Origin: Arcuatula senhousia
Taxonomy: Eukaryota; Mollusca; Bivalvia; Mytilida; Mytilidae
Length of the DNA stretch: 64,000 bases
Direction: 5' to 3'
Assembly (NCBI GenBank): GCA_963971305.1
Contig: OZ020306.1
Location: 61,540,686-61,604,685, forward strand
The position numbers and the translations under genes are program-made. Of the stretch, positions 48,201 to 58,630 are shown piece by piece. Positions within the stretch are counted from its first letter, which is position 1, and every line of letters starts with the position of its first letter. The notes beneath the pieces were generated by a model. It was not told the origin of the DNA. It was given only the letters and a program-made list of their open reading frames with translations, and did not search any database.

Positions 48201-48658
48201 GCAATAGTCCCAAGTTGGTACAAGCATTTCAAAATGTTGCATTAAACCAGGTTTTATGGTGCCAAATTCCCTGTTCTATTTGGGATTTTAGAGTATAGTA
48301 GTAACACAAAAACACAACACAGTTGTGGGACACAAAAGGGATAGTGAGGGGATGATCTCAGAACAACACAGTCAAAAACTTAACAGCCTTATTTGGCATT
48401 GGTCTTGACAGGTTAACAACGATATATATTTGAGTAAAGTTATCTACGGTAAATGTTAAAAATTTTCTATTTTTTTATAATAGGAAAATTAAATAATTAG
48501 CAAAATGGAATCCCTCAATGAACTTGCTTGTTTTATTGATTCTATTCTGTTTTAATGCATCAAGAAAGTTTTCTGAAAATGTCTATTTTTTATGTTTTTC
48601 AGCCAAAGCTACACACGATGACGATGAATTGGCTGAACTTGAGGCATGGGCAAGTTAA
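39050..48658 (+). CDS. CHMP4: Charged multivesicular body protein 4 (CHMP4/Snf7), ESCRT-III core subunit, 5 exons
   Basis: Spliced CDS: 39050-39233, 44768-44945, 45854-45968, 46965-47094, 48603-48658 (663 nt, 220 aa; human CHMP4B is of similar size). All introns are GT-AG, in phases 1, 2, 0 and 1. CHMP4 polymerises on membranes to drive multivesicular-body budding, cytokinetic abscission and membrane repair. The N-terminal basic helix has PTPQEAIQRLRETEEMLEKK. Exon 2 gives ALQALKRKKRYEKQL and TIEFQREALEN. Exons 3-4 give VDKVHDLMDDVAEQQE, NPVGFG and DLMAELEELEQEELD. Exon 5 ends ELAELEAWAS, the short C-terminal helix that in CHMP4 proteins binds the ALIX Bro1 domain. The start was chosen by alignment with the family and the paralog at 60001. 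Intron 1 carries foldback element C. Confidence 0.95.
39369..39407. repeat. Perfect 19-bp-arm hairpin in CHMP4 intron 1
   Basis: TTAACTCTCCTTGCCTAAA, one base (G), TTTAGGCAAGGAGAGTTAA. A flawless inverted repeat about 135 bp after exon 1. It may be a very young palindromic insertion or an artefact of replication slippage; no known RNA family is recognised. Confidence 0.85.
39686..39694. other. Left target-site duplication of foldback element C
   Basis: CAATAATTA, repeated at 43859-43867 next to the opposite end. AT-rich, so chance matching is more likely than for elements A and B, but the position fits. Confidence 0.55.
39695..43858. mobile_element. Foldback element C in CHMP4 intron 1: GGACGGATCAAC word ends
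   Basis: Left outer domain 39702-39815: about seven tandem variants of CTAGTTGATCCGTCC (14-17 bp). Right outer domain 43750-43853: the inverse words (GGACGGATCAACTAGG). The first words match after mirroring (GTGGATCCGTCCCCA against GTGGTTCCGTCCCCA). A 9-bp repeat CAATAATTA flanks. The 3.9-kb interior is mostly degenerate short repeats and has no transposase. It makes up three quarters of the intron and is in a position where splicing removes it. Confidence 0.7.
40360..43330. repeat. Degenerate phrase repeats in the core of element C
   Basis: Successive variations on a short theme: GAAATATTATCCTGGATAA and ATATCATCCTGGATAAC (40900-41110 and 42180-42460), AAATAATGTCCATA/AAATTGTCCATCA (41160-41450), GGACACTTxATxxxxGGACA (42040-42150), then TTTGCGCC-type words with AAATGAAACATTTATGAAA palindromes (42720-43320). 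Many phrases pair with their own reverse complements. Unit length is irregular, about 25-45 bp. Confidence 0.55.
43859..43867. other. Right target-site duplication of foldback element C
   Basis: CAATAATTA, identical to 39686-39694. Confidence 0.55.
43963..44371. mobile_element. 409-bp foldback MITE in CHMP4 intron 1
   Basis: Left CCGTCAGATTTAACTATGG, ACGTCGTCATGAACAAGCC, AACAAAAACCACAAATCGTC; right the same words inverted (GACGATTTGCGGTTTTTG, GGCTTGTTCATGACGACGT, CCATAGTTAAATCGGACGG). Arms of about 105 bp with a few mismatches. No ORF or target duplication could be fixed. Confidence 0.8.
44768..44945 (+). CDS. CHMP4: CHMP4 exon 2
   Basis: 178 nt from CTAG acceptor to GTAAGT donor. Encodes AALQALKRKKRYEKQL through TIEFQREALENAS to AAHQN and the first two bases of Met. 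This is the helix 1-2 hairpin of the Snf7 fold. Confidence 0.95.
44996..45067 (+). pseudogene. Duplicated 3' end of CHMP4 exon 2 inside intron 2
   Basis: A 72-bp near-copy of 44878-44949, offset 118 bp, ending in a damaged donor (GTAAAA). Within the coding-equivalent part I see four substitutions: three at third codon positions and one Thr-to-Lys. It lacks a good adjacent acceptor, and reading on from exon 2 meets a stop. It directly abuts a dispersed repeat. Probably a tandem-duplication relic; an alternative exon cannot be excluded. Confidence 0.85.
45068..45150 (-). repeat. Fragment of GAGATGTGGAATAAGTG dispersed repeat
   Basis: AGAAAATAATGAGATGTGG, AATAAGTGTACGCGACACAA, then AACGGCAATTTAGAAAAACC, as in the full copy at 27495-27800. 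Immediately follows the duplicated exon end. Confidence 0.75.
45345..45490 (-). repeat. Second fragment of the same dispersed repeat in intron 2
   Basis: GAGATGTGGAATAAGTGTAT, CATTCAATGTGACCATCAG and TTGCCCAAGATTAAAAATA correspond to successive parts of the 27495-27800 copy, more diverged. Confidence 0.65.
45854..45968 (+). CDS. CHMP4: CHMP4 exon 3
   Basis: 115 nt, completing the Met codon and encoding DVDKVHDLMDDVAEQQE, then SEAISNPVGFGQDADE. Acceptor TTTGCTAG, donor GTTTGT. Confidence 0.95.
46965..47094 (+). CDS. CHMP4: CHMP4 exon 4
   Basis: 130 nt, acceptor ATCACAG, donor GTAAGT. Encodes DDLMAELEELEQEELDQKLL followed by a Pro-rich linker (PSVPSEPLP). Confidence 0.95.
47219..47880 (+). 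repeat. Direct repeat pair in CHMP4 intron 4
   Basis: GACAATAAATTTTGAT, ACATGTTT-GTCT, AAGACTCATCAGAG and CCAAAAAGATTGAAAATGCC occur at about 47230-47312 and 47805-47890, enclosing sequence with ACGCCGCCCGCCCAAC and CCGTGAAATTCGGCC words. Looks like the two ends or two copies of a dispersed repeat; the class is not recognised. Confidence 0.5.
48603..48658 (+). CDS. CHMP4: CHMP4 exon 5 and stop
   Basis: Acceptor TTTTTCAG. Encodes TKATHDDDELAELEAWAS then TAA (48656-48658). The acidic run and terminal amphipathic helix are the conserved CHMP4 tail. Confidence 0.95.
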
Positions 48659-51600
48659 AGTTGACGGGCAATCCAAACAGACTTGTAACACTGTAGAATA
48701 TTGTTATTATTTTATTACGTTTATACCTTGTTTAAACGACCTAGGTCTTGTAATGTATTCTGTGTTTTAAGAAATTGTGACAGAATTGAAGTTTCACCAG
48801 GACAAACACATGTAGGTATTAAGAAATATTATGGTGATGTAACAATTTTCATGTTCTGACCTCTTTTTGGCTTTGCGCCGTTTTTCCATATAGGTCTTAT
48901 AATGTATTCTGTACTACAAGTGGTCTATTAGTATGGCAAGCCACAAGCTACTTTACTTTTCCTATTTATTGTTAAACTGGTATAAGCCATTGTGAAACTT
49001 TTTCAAATTTTTTTCTACAGACCTTAGTCATGTTAGTCCTTGTTTACTTTATCGTTTAATTATTATTCTTTAGGTACCAATTGTTATTGATTTTTTTAAG
49101 GTTACAGTAAGCAAATAATATAAGAATGAAGCGTATATTTAATGTAGATTCAGTAATTTAATATTGATTCATTCTAGAAAATGTGCAGAACACAAAATTA
49201 AAAATCCAACAAACTGAACAAAGTGCATTTTTGGGGAGACCAAAGTAAACTGATACCTACAAAAAAATAAATCTACAGTATTCTAAAATGTATGAGTATA
49301 AAACTTATAACACAGAATTGTTTATGATGCCTTATTTATTCTTCTCATTTTGTGATGTCACTAGTTTGTTGAGACCATGAATAGTAAAATAACTTTGCTC
49401 TTACACCTTTGATTATGATTCTGAAATAGATGAAAATACTTAGTTTTGGGAGTACATTTTCATGATTTGGCGATTTAAATAACTTGATGTGAATTTAATT
49501 TCACATGTTCTGAATTATATCCTATTTATCTTACACATAGTTCTTTTCATGAACATTTTATTTTTAAGAAAACTGGAACACAGTGAAACTTGTGGAAATA
49601 CATGTAATGCAAAAATAAGTATGTTTGTTTATTTCTTTGGAAAATCTGAATTTTATAAAGAAAATCTTTAAAGAAAACTTATGAAATTGTAAAAGTGCTC
49701 ATTTTTGTTGAAAGGAGTTGTGATATTGGGTGTTTGAGCTCAAAAGTTATGTTGCATGGCTTCTTAGAAATATTTAAACTGCAGTTTGACTTTTTTACAT
49801 GTAATAATCAGTATATGTTTCCAAGTATATGTGTGTACATGTATGCAAATTTTGTTAAGTCTTTCATTCTTTTACATGTACATGTATGTAACCATTATGT
49901 ACATTTTTTCCTTTTGTCTTTGTTTTGATTTTGTTTGTTAACAATATCAACTTTGAAAGAGAAATACAAAAAATATTTTAAATAATTGTGTTTGTTATTA
50001 ACATGATTAATGCAGATATATTGAAATATTATAATTTAGATTGGGAATAGTATAGTAGTATAATAACTGTAGTTATAGCAAATGTTATATTTCTATACGA
50101 GTAAGAATAGATGATTGTTTAAACATGTCTGTTGATACCTGTCTTTAAGAAAACCCATTGGGACTGATGTGATTATTCAGTATCGACTGGTTTTAGGTTT
50201 ATACAGGTAAAACAGGTTTAATATGTTTTAAATATGGAAGGACTTGAAAATCAGTAGACAGTATTTTTAATTTTATTCAGGATTTGGTTTAAACAGGTCT
50301 GACTGTATGAATTTCATTTAAATTCACATAAGTAAAGAATGCCTGGTGGTCACATTAAGAGACCTCTGTGTTATTTTCAGACTTCCTGTTTTTTAGAATT
50401 ATTGAAAGTGTTGAATGTGGACAAAGTTTTATCTGACCAGTTAAAGAAGCACACGCTAAACTTATTTATTTGGTGGTTTTACATTTTGATTTTAAATCAT
50501 TATGCATCATATCAATTTGTTTTATACTTAAATTTTGTGGTAGTGTCTTTATTAATTGATTTCTTAAATTTGTTAGTATTAATCTTTTCAATTCATCATT
50601 TTTGCATTATCTTAGTGTTAAATATAAAACCTGTCTAGTGTTGAATTATGAATTTGAAAGCAAATCTCCACTAAGAATTTTGAAGTATATAAACTTGTAT
50701 TGTAAACAGTTAAACCTTACACAACATAGTGCTCCTCTTATTTAATCATATCTGTTTGGATGGTGACCAAATGTATTAACTTCTGTTTAAAGAGGGCATT
50801 TGTAATTATTTGATAAACTAACAAATGAATTTGTGTATGTTTGAATTTTTGTCAATTTGAATGCTTCAAAGCTACCTTCATCTAAAAGCTGAACTGAGCA
50901 TAGTTCCGATTCTGACATTTAAGAATTTTCTAAATGTTTTTAATCGAATGTTCTCAAATTTCTGATATCATATAATCTGATTGGGCAAAATTGAACAGAT
51001 GACAGATATCCTCAATATGAGAATTTTAATGAAAACCAGTGCCAGATATTATATGTAGAGGTATAAAGGCATGAATATATGCTAGGAATTAATGTAATAT
51101 TCTGTGTAAATGTACTGTAATTTTTAATTTTGCATTCGAATTGTAAATATTAACATATTAATGTATTAAAAACTTTACCAGAAAAATGATATAACTTCTT
51201 GAAGTTTGAAAAGCATCATGCTTGAGTTTATAATTATTTGTTTTAACTCAATGTATGATTCTACATTACATGTAATTAAAATTTTGTTTAATAATGAAAC
51301 CCTTGAAACTTTTTGGGGTTTCAGTGTCTTGAAGGAATATTTTTCTGAGAAAGTTTTTTGTCCGTTGATAATTATTTCTGTGCCTGTTTTAGTTGTTTTG
51401 TATCTGGCTGTATGAATTACTGTTTTGATTAACATTAAACTCTTTTAAACATGTATTTTTAACCCTTTCCTGCAAAAAAGAAACAATATCTCATCACTGA
51501 GATTTTTCTAGAGGCATATCTAGACATTTTTGAATGGTGAAGGGGGTACTACTCTGAGTACGGATCAATGACCAGGGATTCTTTGTCTATATTTGTCTAA

Positions 51601-52140
51601 AATCTGCATGTATATGAATATATAACATAATATTTTTCTACTTGAGGAGATTTATTTCTAACTGACTTTGCATAACTGAGTGATGTTCGTTTGAGTTTTT
51701 GTTTTTTCTATCAAGAAAATGAGCATTTTAGAAATATTAAAATCCAAAAATACTTGCTGGACACTTTAAAAGTTATATTTGAGTAACAAATGATCTAAGA
51801 AAAGGCAAACAAAAGGTTATTTCAAATCTGGAAAATGGAAACCACAATGGTCCTGACTTGGGACTAGCATTTAAAATAATGTAGGTTAAGCCAATTTTTA
51901 TTACCCAATACTCCATTATGTACAAGGTTGTTTTGAGACAAAATTGGAAAGGGGGATAAATCACTTCCTAGTCTTTATTCACACATGGATCCCAGTGGTC
52001 ACCTGGTGATGTTCCCTGCTATAATAATAAAAACGTTTTAAATGGAATGATAACAGGTAAAGGTATAGTATAACCCAAAATTTGATAGGGCTGTAATGGA
52101 CATTAAAATTTGGGCAGGAAAATGTATTAGCAGACTTTTT
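48659..52140 (+). other. CHMP4 3' flank, probably including a long 3' UTR
   Basis: Strongly AT/T-rich with no ORF that looks like a gene and no repeat shared with the rest of the window. An AATAAA at 49266-49271 is one candidate polyadenylation signal; the true transcript end cannot be decided from sequence. Confidence 0.3.
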
Positions 52141-52974
52141 ATGCTCTGTTTACAAAAGTAGAGGGGCATATAGTATTCAGGCTCATTCGACTGACTGTCC
52201 TTCCATCCTAAATTCCCGCTTAATGACAAGTGTCACATCAATCATATTGGTATGGTAGATGCACTTAGTGATGTTAAGTACAATGCATGCTTCTGATGCT
52301 GGATGTGACCTTTAATTCCTGCATGGATTATCACTTACAGACGAATGGTTAACGTCCATTCCTTCTTACTGACAAGTGCCACATCAATGATATTGGTATG
52401 GTAGATGCACCTTGTAATGCTCAGCGCAATGTATGCTTTGGATGCTGGCTGTGACCTATATTTCCGCATTATGACCACTTACAGAAGAATGATTAAAGTC
52501 CATTCCCGCTTACTGACAAGTGCCACAACAATGATATTGATATGGTAGATGCACCTAGTAATGCTAAGCACAATGTATGCTTCGGATGCTGGCTGTGACC
52601 TATATTTCTGCATGGATGACAACTCATAGACGAACGGTTAACATCAATTTCTTCTTACTGGCAACTGCCACATCAACCATATTGGTATGGTAGATGCACC
52701 TAGTAATTTTCAGCACAATATATGCTGCGGATGCTGGCTGTGACCTATATTTAACGCATGGATGACCACTTACAGAAGAATCATGGTTAAAGACCAGTGG
52801 CGTAGCTGCATATAGGCAATGTAGGCACTTGCCTACACATGATTTTGTAAAGCATGCCTTCTATAATTACATGTATTACTTGTAAAATTATAATTTCCTG
52901 CTTTTAAAGCAAATATATTATTAAGGATTTATTAGATTCCGTAATTAAAATAATTGATATAGTACAGGGGTGGT

Positions 52975-53617
52975 GTTCTCGAAGCCTTCCTATCTTTAGG
53001 GCCCTTCCCAAGTCTGTCTTTAGAGGCTTCCTAAACTTAAGTCATGTTCTCGAAGGTCTCTCAATTTGGGATACTCCGTAATTTTTCTCCTTACTTTAGG
53101 ACACCTAAGGGGGTGACCTAAGACGTTCCAAACGTATTCCAACGTTAAATATAGTTTAAATTATTAATTTCTGAAAACGAATTTAGCTGAAATCATGTTA
53201 TACCTATGCAAGAAACACCAATATGTTGGAAGGAAGTGATTTTGAAGGATTTATATTATTGAAAAAATGTATATGAGAAATGTTAGAAGTATACGGCGTA
53301 AATAATAATATATTACCTATCTTATGTAAGTATTATTTCTTCATTAACTTGTTATTATTTCTTCATATGTTCAGTTTAAATTGCTACACAAAAACAAACA
53401 CAAGTACTCATCGATTATTAATTGAACTTTATACATGTAGTGGTGTTTTCACCTGCCGTTTAAATAGAATAAAAATATAGTTAGGAGTGCCTAAGTTAAG
53501 AAGTTACTGAGAATGCTTCGAGAACACCCCTAAGTACTTCTTTAGTCATTCCTAATTATTTGCCTAAGTACCCTTCTTATGGCCTTTCTTAGGACAGCTT
53601 CGAGAACACCACCCCTG
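52975..53617. mobile_element. 643-bp inverted-repeat MITE nested in the hAT element
   Basis: CAGGGGTGGTGTTCTCGAAG at the left is exactly mirrored at the right (CTTCGAGAACACCACCCCTG). Further mirrored words lie inside (GGAAGGGCCC-like, CTAAACTTAAG/CTTAGG). The sequence also carries an internal AATGCTTCGAGAACACC copy near 53510. No coding capacity. Confidence 0.8.
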
Positions 53618-53735
53618 GTCTATAACAATTAATAAGACCATAAAACGTTACGTTCTCGTTTATCCGGATACGAAACCGTAACTGGTCTGTATTAGGTTCA
53701 GAAATATAATTTCCGGGTGACGTTATAACGTAAAC

Positions 53736-54155
53736 ATGCAACGCCAAAGATCATTAGATCTGTACTTTAAACCGAAGTCATCTACAAGTACTACGTCTAG
53801 TAATTCCCAAGAAAATGAGACTCCTGAAGGAGCTGTCGAACCCAGCCCTGCTACCCTGTCAGAGCCTGAGCCGACTGAAGTAGCAAGCGCAGACTTGTCA
53901 GACTCAGCCACCATAGCTTCTACTTCTAGCTCTTCACTCAGCCATGTCAGCTATTCTCCCTGTTACCCGGACATTGCGACATGCATATCAGAAGGAACAA
54001 TTATCGACGTGTCCGTTAAGAAGAGACTTATTGAAGGAACCTGGCCAGATTTACACCATTTTGGTTTCCCGACAAGGTATTTTTCTATGATGGATTTTTT
54101 TTTTCGTTCGCCTCGGTCTCCCCGATTATTAGCTACTCAGAATATGAGCAAATAG
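53736..54155 (+). pseudogene. N-terminal part of a hAT transposase
   Basis: Starts MQRQRSLDLYFKPK, followed by a Ser/Glu/Pro-rich stretch of about 65 residues, then IIDVSVKKRLIEGTWPD and HHFGFPTR. This resembles the segment just before the TTF-type zinc finger of ZMYM1-like/hAT transposases. Coding similarity ends at an ACAAG-GTATTT junction at about 54074, either a deletion breakpoint or a former donor site. The zinc finger and catalytic region are missing. Confidence 0.65.
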
Positions 54156-54266
54156 TTACACAAGATCAAAATAAAGGTCAAAATGCCCTATCACTCACTA
54201 GTCTACCCCACTTTATACTATCATTCGAAAATATGTATAATAATTCAATAAATCTGGCGAGTTTCT

Positions 54267-54781
54267 TTGTTCCTTGTTTTTGCCGACCACTTGATCTTAC
54301 AGATGGAAGAACGTTTGGTAAAAAATGAAGGTCGGTTTAATGCAGCAAATCTTATTCCATCTAAGTTAGCGGGTTTAAATGACAAGATCGAAGGTATCTA
54401 CACCGCATATTCAGCAGATCTTGATGTTACCCAAGACAAGACGTCTTTACTGGTGAGGCCAAAAGATGGAAAACCCGTTGGGAGTTGACGAACGATAAAC
54501 CTAGCAGCCTTATTGATACCTTACGCGTCACTAATCAGTATGCTTATCCGTCCATTTTCAAGGTGCTTACAATTTTGATAACGATGCCCGCCTCTTCTGC
54601 TACCGCCGAACGATTGTTCAGTGCGATGAAAAGGATAAAAAGTTACCTGCGTGCGTCTATGGGCGATGAACGTCTTTCTGCACTAGCTCTTATGCATGTC
54701 CATCGTACGTTCAAAATTGACATAGAAGAGTTAATTCGAGTATTTGCAAGCCAGAAAACCCGACGAATGGCATTTTACTGA
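54267..54781 (+). pseudogene. C-terminal part of a hAT transposase with a frame change
   Basis: The upstream frame (54267-54488) contains MEERLVKNEGRFNAANLIPS. Near 54440-54485 the frame shifts into one reading TRWELTNDKPSSL, YPSIFKVLTILITMPASSAT, AERLFSAMKRIKSYLRASMG and ERLSALALMHVH. That is the hAT dimerisation domain (Dimer_Tnp_hAT), with its typical P-x-SSA-x-x-ER-x-FS-x-x-K-x-I-K-x-x-LR pattern. The frame ends with TGA at 54779-54781. The Asp/Glu catalytic domain is not present between the two fragments. Confidence 0.85.
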
Positions 54782-54784
54782 CAG

Positions 54785-56697
54785 CTAACCTAAGTGACAT
54801 TGCATATACAGTTCTACTAGTTGACTGTTAAATACAATCCCATATAAATACTATTGCAGCATTTACTAAAATTATAGTAAAGTTTTTGTAACGCTAGTAT
54901 AGTTTTTTCAATAGTTGAAGAATGTCCCTAAGTGTCCGCGCCATCCATTAAATCAGCCCCAATCGTTCCCAGATGATGGTTTTAAAACGAATTGAATGAA
55001 TCCAATGAAACTTTACATAATTGATTACTGTGGTAGATAATGCAACTTACGTCGCCTTTGTAAGATTTGTTAAATTTTGCATATGATTTAGGTTCAGCCT
55101 CAGGTAAGGTACTTTTATGTAGAACGGGATGTGGAATCATACCTCGGTTATCGGAAACACTAACTGTTTAGACTATATAATATAGTTAAAGATCATCCAA
55201 GTATTCAAACATGTATAAGTAACGTTTAGACTACTAACTTCACAAATGGTTAAACCATGCTCAGCTGTTGATAATTACAAAGAAAGTTGTCTGAAATAAA
55301 TAAATATCTGTCCTTGCTTGAAAACACTGTAAACCGTCATTGTTGACTATTTGAAACCCCCTAGAATATTAAATTTTGCATGGCTAATTATTTGGGTCCC
55401 CCTCAGAGGAGGGACGACAGCCTAAGGCCGTGTGCAAAGGTCACGTGGTCAAACTTACATCGTCTATCGGCATTTCAAATTTGATTTACGACCCTTAATT
55501 CAGCCTTTTTGTAACAAAATTATTTTACTTCTAATTAACCCCAGGTGTCCAGGTTTTCAGAACCAAGATCCAGCTTTCGTAATATACAATTCTAAAACTC
55601 AGATATACGATATCTGTTAATTAATTAACTCATTTACAAATACACATTTTTTGAAAATGTAGTTTTTAGATTTGACGTGTCATCTTTAACATTAAATTCT
55701 GAGAAAACCCTTTGAGTTCCATAGCTGATTTTTCAGACATGGAATCTTTATATATTGGACATTTTAAATTCTTTCAGCGCTCCATAGCGCCCCATTATTT
55801 TGTTCGTATTTAACCAACAAATATTGCCAATTTTCTACTAATTTGCATATTCAAATCAAACATTTTTGCATTCTTTCAGAATCACGGATTTAAAGTTTCT
55901 ATATCTCCAATAAAGGAATGTTTACGTTTAAAAAAATGTATTTTTAAAGATAGATGGATAAATTATTTTTAAGGGTGTGGGGCGGAAAGTTTGCAAAATT
56001 ATTACGTGCAGGCTCAGTGATTTCAGTTATATACCTCAAGGAATTAGAGTATTGTAGACCTGTATAAGTACACATTAGTATATATTGGTCCGAAAGATGT
56101 AAAGAACTTCGATTATAACAATTTGTTTAACATATGAATAATCTAGGAAATCATTTAATTTCTTTACTTTAAAGACATTTATTTGAAAAATACATGGAAT
56201 TAATTTGCTTCATAAATATGATCTTAGTCTTAACAGAGATGTTTAAATCAGTTTTATTTAATCCCTGGTCTTAACATGTGAAACCAAAAAAAATATATAT
56301 ATAAATATATAATAGTATATATTTCGAAGGGGTTTGCAGCTCTTTGCTGTTAATCATTTGTTTTTAAATATTAATTAATTATCAATTTATTAGTGACCAG
56401 CGGTCGAATACACGTGCGGTTTGATGTTGACCCGTCGATAACCACTGTTAGACTGATTGTCTATAGGCCACGCAATCGATAATATACAAGATATATGCGT
56501 GCCGTGTGCAAAGTGTCCAACCTCCTCTAGGTCCCCCTAAGACATTTTACAGGCATTTTCTTTCTTTTAAACATTGTCTTGTCTTGTGTTTTTTTTAAAG
56601 GCTTTCTTTTTTCTTTATTTATAAAAGATATTAAACAGATAGAATGATTGAAATTCTTTAACAGACAGGTAGTCTAAAAAGCGTTTCAAAACGTTAA
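54785..56697. other. Non-coding interior of the hAT element
   Basis: About 1.9 kb of AT-rich sequence between the transposase remnant and the right end. No further domain or nested element was found. Confidence 0.4.
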
Positions 56698-56712
56698 AAC
56701 CGCTCAGCTTCC

Positions 56713-56786
56713 GGGGGGCTTCGCCCCCCTGGACCCCCTACCAGGGCTCTGCCCTGGACCCGCTGGGGGCCTTGAGCGGCCCCCAG
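56713..56786. repeat. Three consecutive GC-rich stem-loops by the hAT right end
   Basis: GGGGGGC-TTC-GCCCCCC (56713-56729), CCAGGGC-TCT-GCCCTGG (56741-56757) and CTGGGGGC-loop-GCCCCCAG (56763-56786), about 55 bp from the right TIR. Striking against the AT-rich background. They may be transposase-binding or strand-structure signals (inference). Confidence 0.85.
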
Positions 56787-56927
56787 ACCCCTCGCCGAGA
56801 TGAGTGTGCCTACACTTTCTTTTATCTCTAGCTACGCCGCTGAAGACCATTCCCGCTTACTGACAAGTGCCACATCAATGATATTGATATGGTAGAGGCA
56901 CCTAGTAATGCTCAGCACAATGTATGC

Positions 56928-58253
56928 TAATAATAATAATAATTTATCCTTTATTTAGACAAAATTACATATTTAGTACAATGACTAGTTCACTATATGG
57001 TTCTGTATATATACTAGGCAAAAAAAGAAACGTTACATTGGTTTTCTTTTAAGATTTTTTCGAAACATATTTTGTTTTGAATTTTTGAAATACAGATTAG
57101 GCAATAAACGGGGTTTTCTGTCAAATTTGCGCATTCAAGGCGGATTTGAAAATGACGTTACGCCATTTTTCAATTTTTACCAAAATTGGAACTTTTAAAG
57201 TTTTACGTGTCGAAAATTCAATTAAACCAGTGATTAGGGTAGTTAAATGTAACAAATATCACCGTTAACAAAAGGTCGCACTTAAATGTTGAGAAATTGT
57301 AAGTCAGACACGTTACGTTAACGTCAAAAGTTGAAGCAAATCTCTTCTTTCTTGTTTGGTACAAGAATGACAAAAATACAGGTGATTTATCATTTAAAAG
57401 ACTTTAGAACAACTGTCCATAGACCATGGCCTCGTGTCAGAGGTTGCAGAACAATAATCGGTGAGACCGGAAGTAGCAGAATACCATAACCAACGCGAGT
57501 TTAGATCAGGCGTTGCCGCTTTATTTTTCTTCGTAATCGCTTCGTTAACGGTGCTAAACCTTAACTCGTGTAAATGCATAAAATTCTAATCTAATTTTCA
57601 TAAACACTGAACGTACGCGGTCACGCCAAGCTGACGTCATTGTTTTAAAAAAGACGTCCTCGGAATTACGTTTCTTTCGCGTAATGACGGTAATGAGTTG
57701 TAGCATGCCTAAAATTGCCATAGATAAGTAAGAAGCACCCTTTTTAAACCGAAAAATCAAAATGTAACAGAAATTTGGTAACTTTCAACATTTTGTCATT
57801 TTTGATTTTACTGAATTAGGTTTGTAGAAATAACCAAATACCACCAGAAACCGTTGCAAAATATCCCATCCCTGTAGATTTACAGATGGTTAAGTGTGTC
57901 CCTAAATTCTGAATTCAACTTTATTTTCATCGAAATGCTGTCAGATATTCAAAATGAATGGTTAGTCAGGAACGATAATGCTTTGCAAACTTGATTTTCT
58001 ACAACATCTAGGTAAAACCTTAAAGAGATGTTAAATTCGAATTAAAATCAGGTATACTGGATTTTAGTCTCTTCAGTATGACCAAAGATACGTTCAATCA
58101 ATTGAAGTTACATTTTTTCTTTTGTGATAGAAATTTTATCAAATAAAATATAAGTGTAACGTTTCTTTTTTTGCCTAGTATATATACAATATTTACAACA
58201 GTAAATTATAAAAGTACACAAGTTATAAAGGTAAAAAATTAGAAATTACATAC
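56928..58253 (-). mobile_element. SINE-like insertion in E4, itself interrupted
   Basis: The outer pieces AATAATAATAATAATTTATCC, TTTATTTAGACAAAATTAC (56928-57010) and CAATATTTACAACAGTAAA (58186-58253) join to about 150 bp. The ATT-repeat tail at one end suggests a retroposed SINE or LINE 3' end in reverse orientation. A GCTTCGGATGCT word is doubled at the right junction, possibly a target duplication. The class is uncertain. Confidence 0.45.
57012..58180. mobile_element. 1.17-kb TIR element (TACTAGGCAAAAAAAGAAACG ends)
   Basis: TACTAGGCAAAAAAAGAAAC and GTTAC at the left are exactly mirrored at 58157-58180 (GTAACGTTTC, TTTTTTTGCCTAGTA). It sits in a TATATA context compatible with a TA target. 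The two minus-strand frames (57394-57579 and 57554-57760) show no transposase motif. A non-autonomous DNA transposon nested within the SINE-like piece. Confidence 0.75.
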
Positions 58254-58630
58254 TTCGGATGCTGCTTCGGATGCTGGCTGTGACCTTTATCTCTGCATGG
58301 ATGACAACTTATAGAAGGATGGTTAAAGTCCATTCCTTCTGACTGACAAGTGCCAAATCAATGATATTGGTATGGTAGATGCACCTTGTAATGCTCAGCA
58401 CAATGTATGCTTCGGATGCTGGCTGTGACCTATATTTCCGCATTATGACCACTTACAGAAGAATGATTGAAGTCCATTCCTGCTAACAGGCAACTACCAC
58501 ATCAAAGTGGTATGGTAGGCACATCAGGGAATGCTTAGCAAGATACATGATTCAGATGCTGGCTGTGACTTTTTTTCTGCATGAATAAGAACACAAAATT
58601 TTGAAAAGTTCAAGTCAGTTCCTGCAGTGA

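Larger units (their letters stand above)
52795..56842 (+). mobile_element. Internally deleted hAT transposon inserted in E4
   Basis: TIRs CAGTGGCGTAGCTG at the left and CAGCGGCGTAGCTAG (mirror of the right end). It is flanked by AAGAC on both sides (52790-52794 and 56843-56847); hAT normally makes 8-bp duplications, so the flank has changed or the true duplication is imperfect. The E4 unit continues exactly across the site. It contains the two ends of a hAT transposase (53736-54781) without its catalytic middle, so it is non-autonomous. Three GC-rich stem-loops lie next to the right TIR. Confidence 0.85.
52150..58630 (+). mobile_element. E4 tandem-core element, split by two large insertions
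   Basis: Starts near GAGGGGCATATAGTATTCAGG with a short CTGTCCTTCCATCC tract, then units of about 146 bp carrying GCTTACTGACAAGTGCCACA, ATTGGTATGGTAGATGCACC, ATGCTTCGGATGCTGGCTG and TGACCTATATTTC (first block 52210-52794). The array resumes at 56843-56927 and again at 58254-58600. No protein. Same design as E1-E3. Confidence 0.7.
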
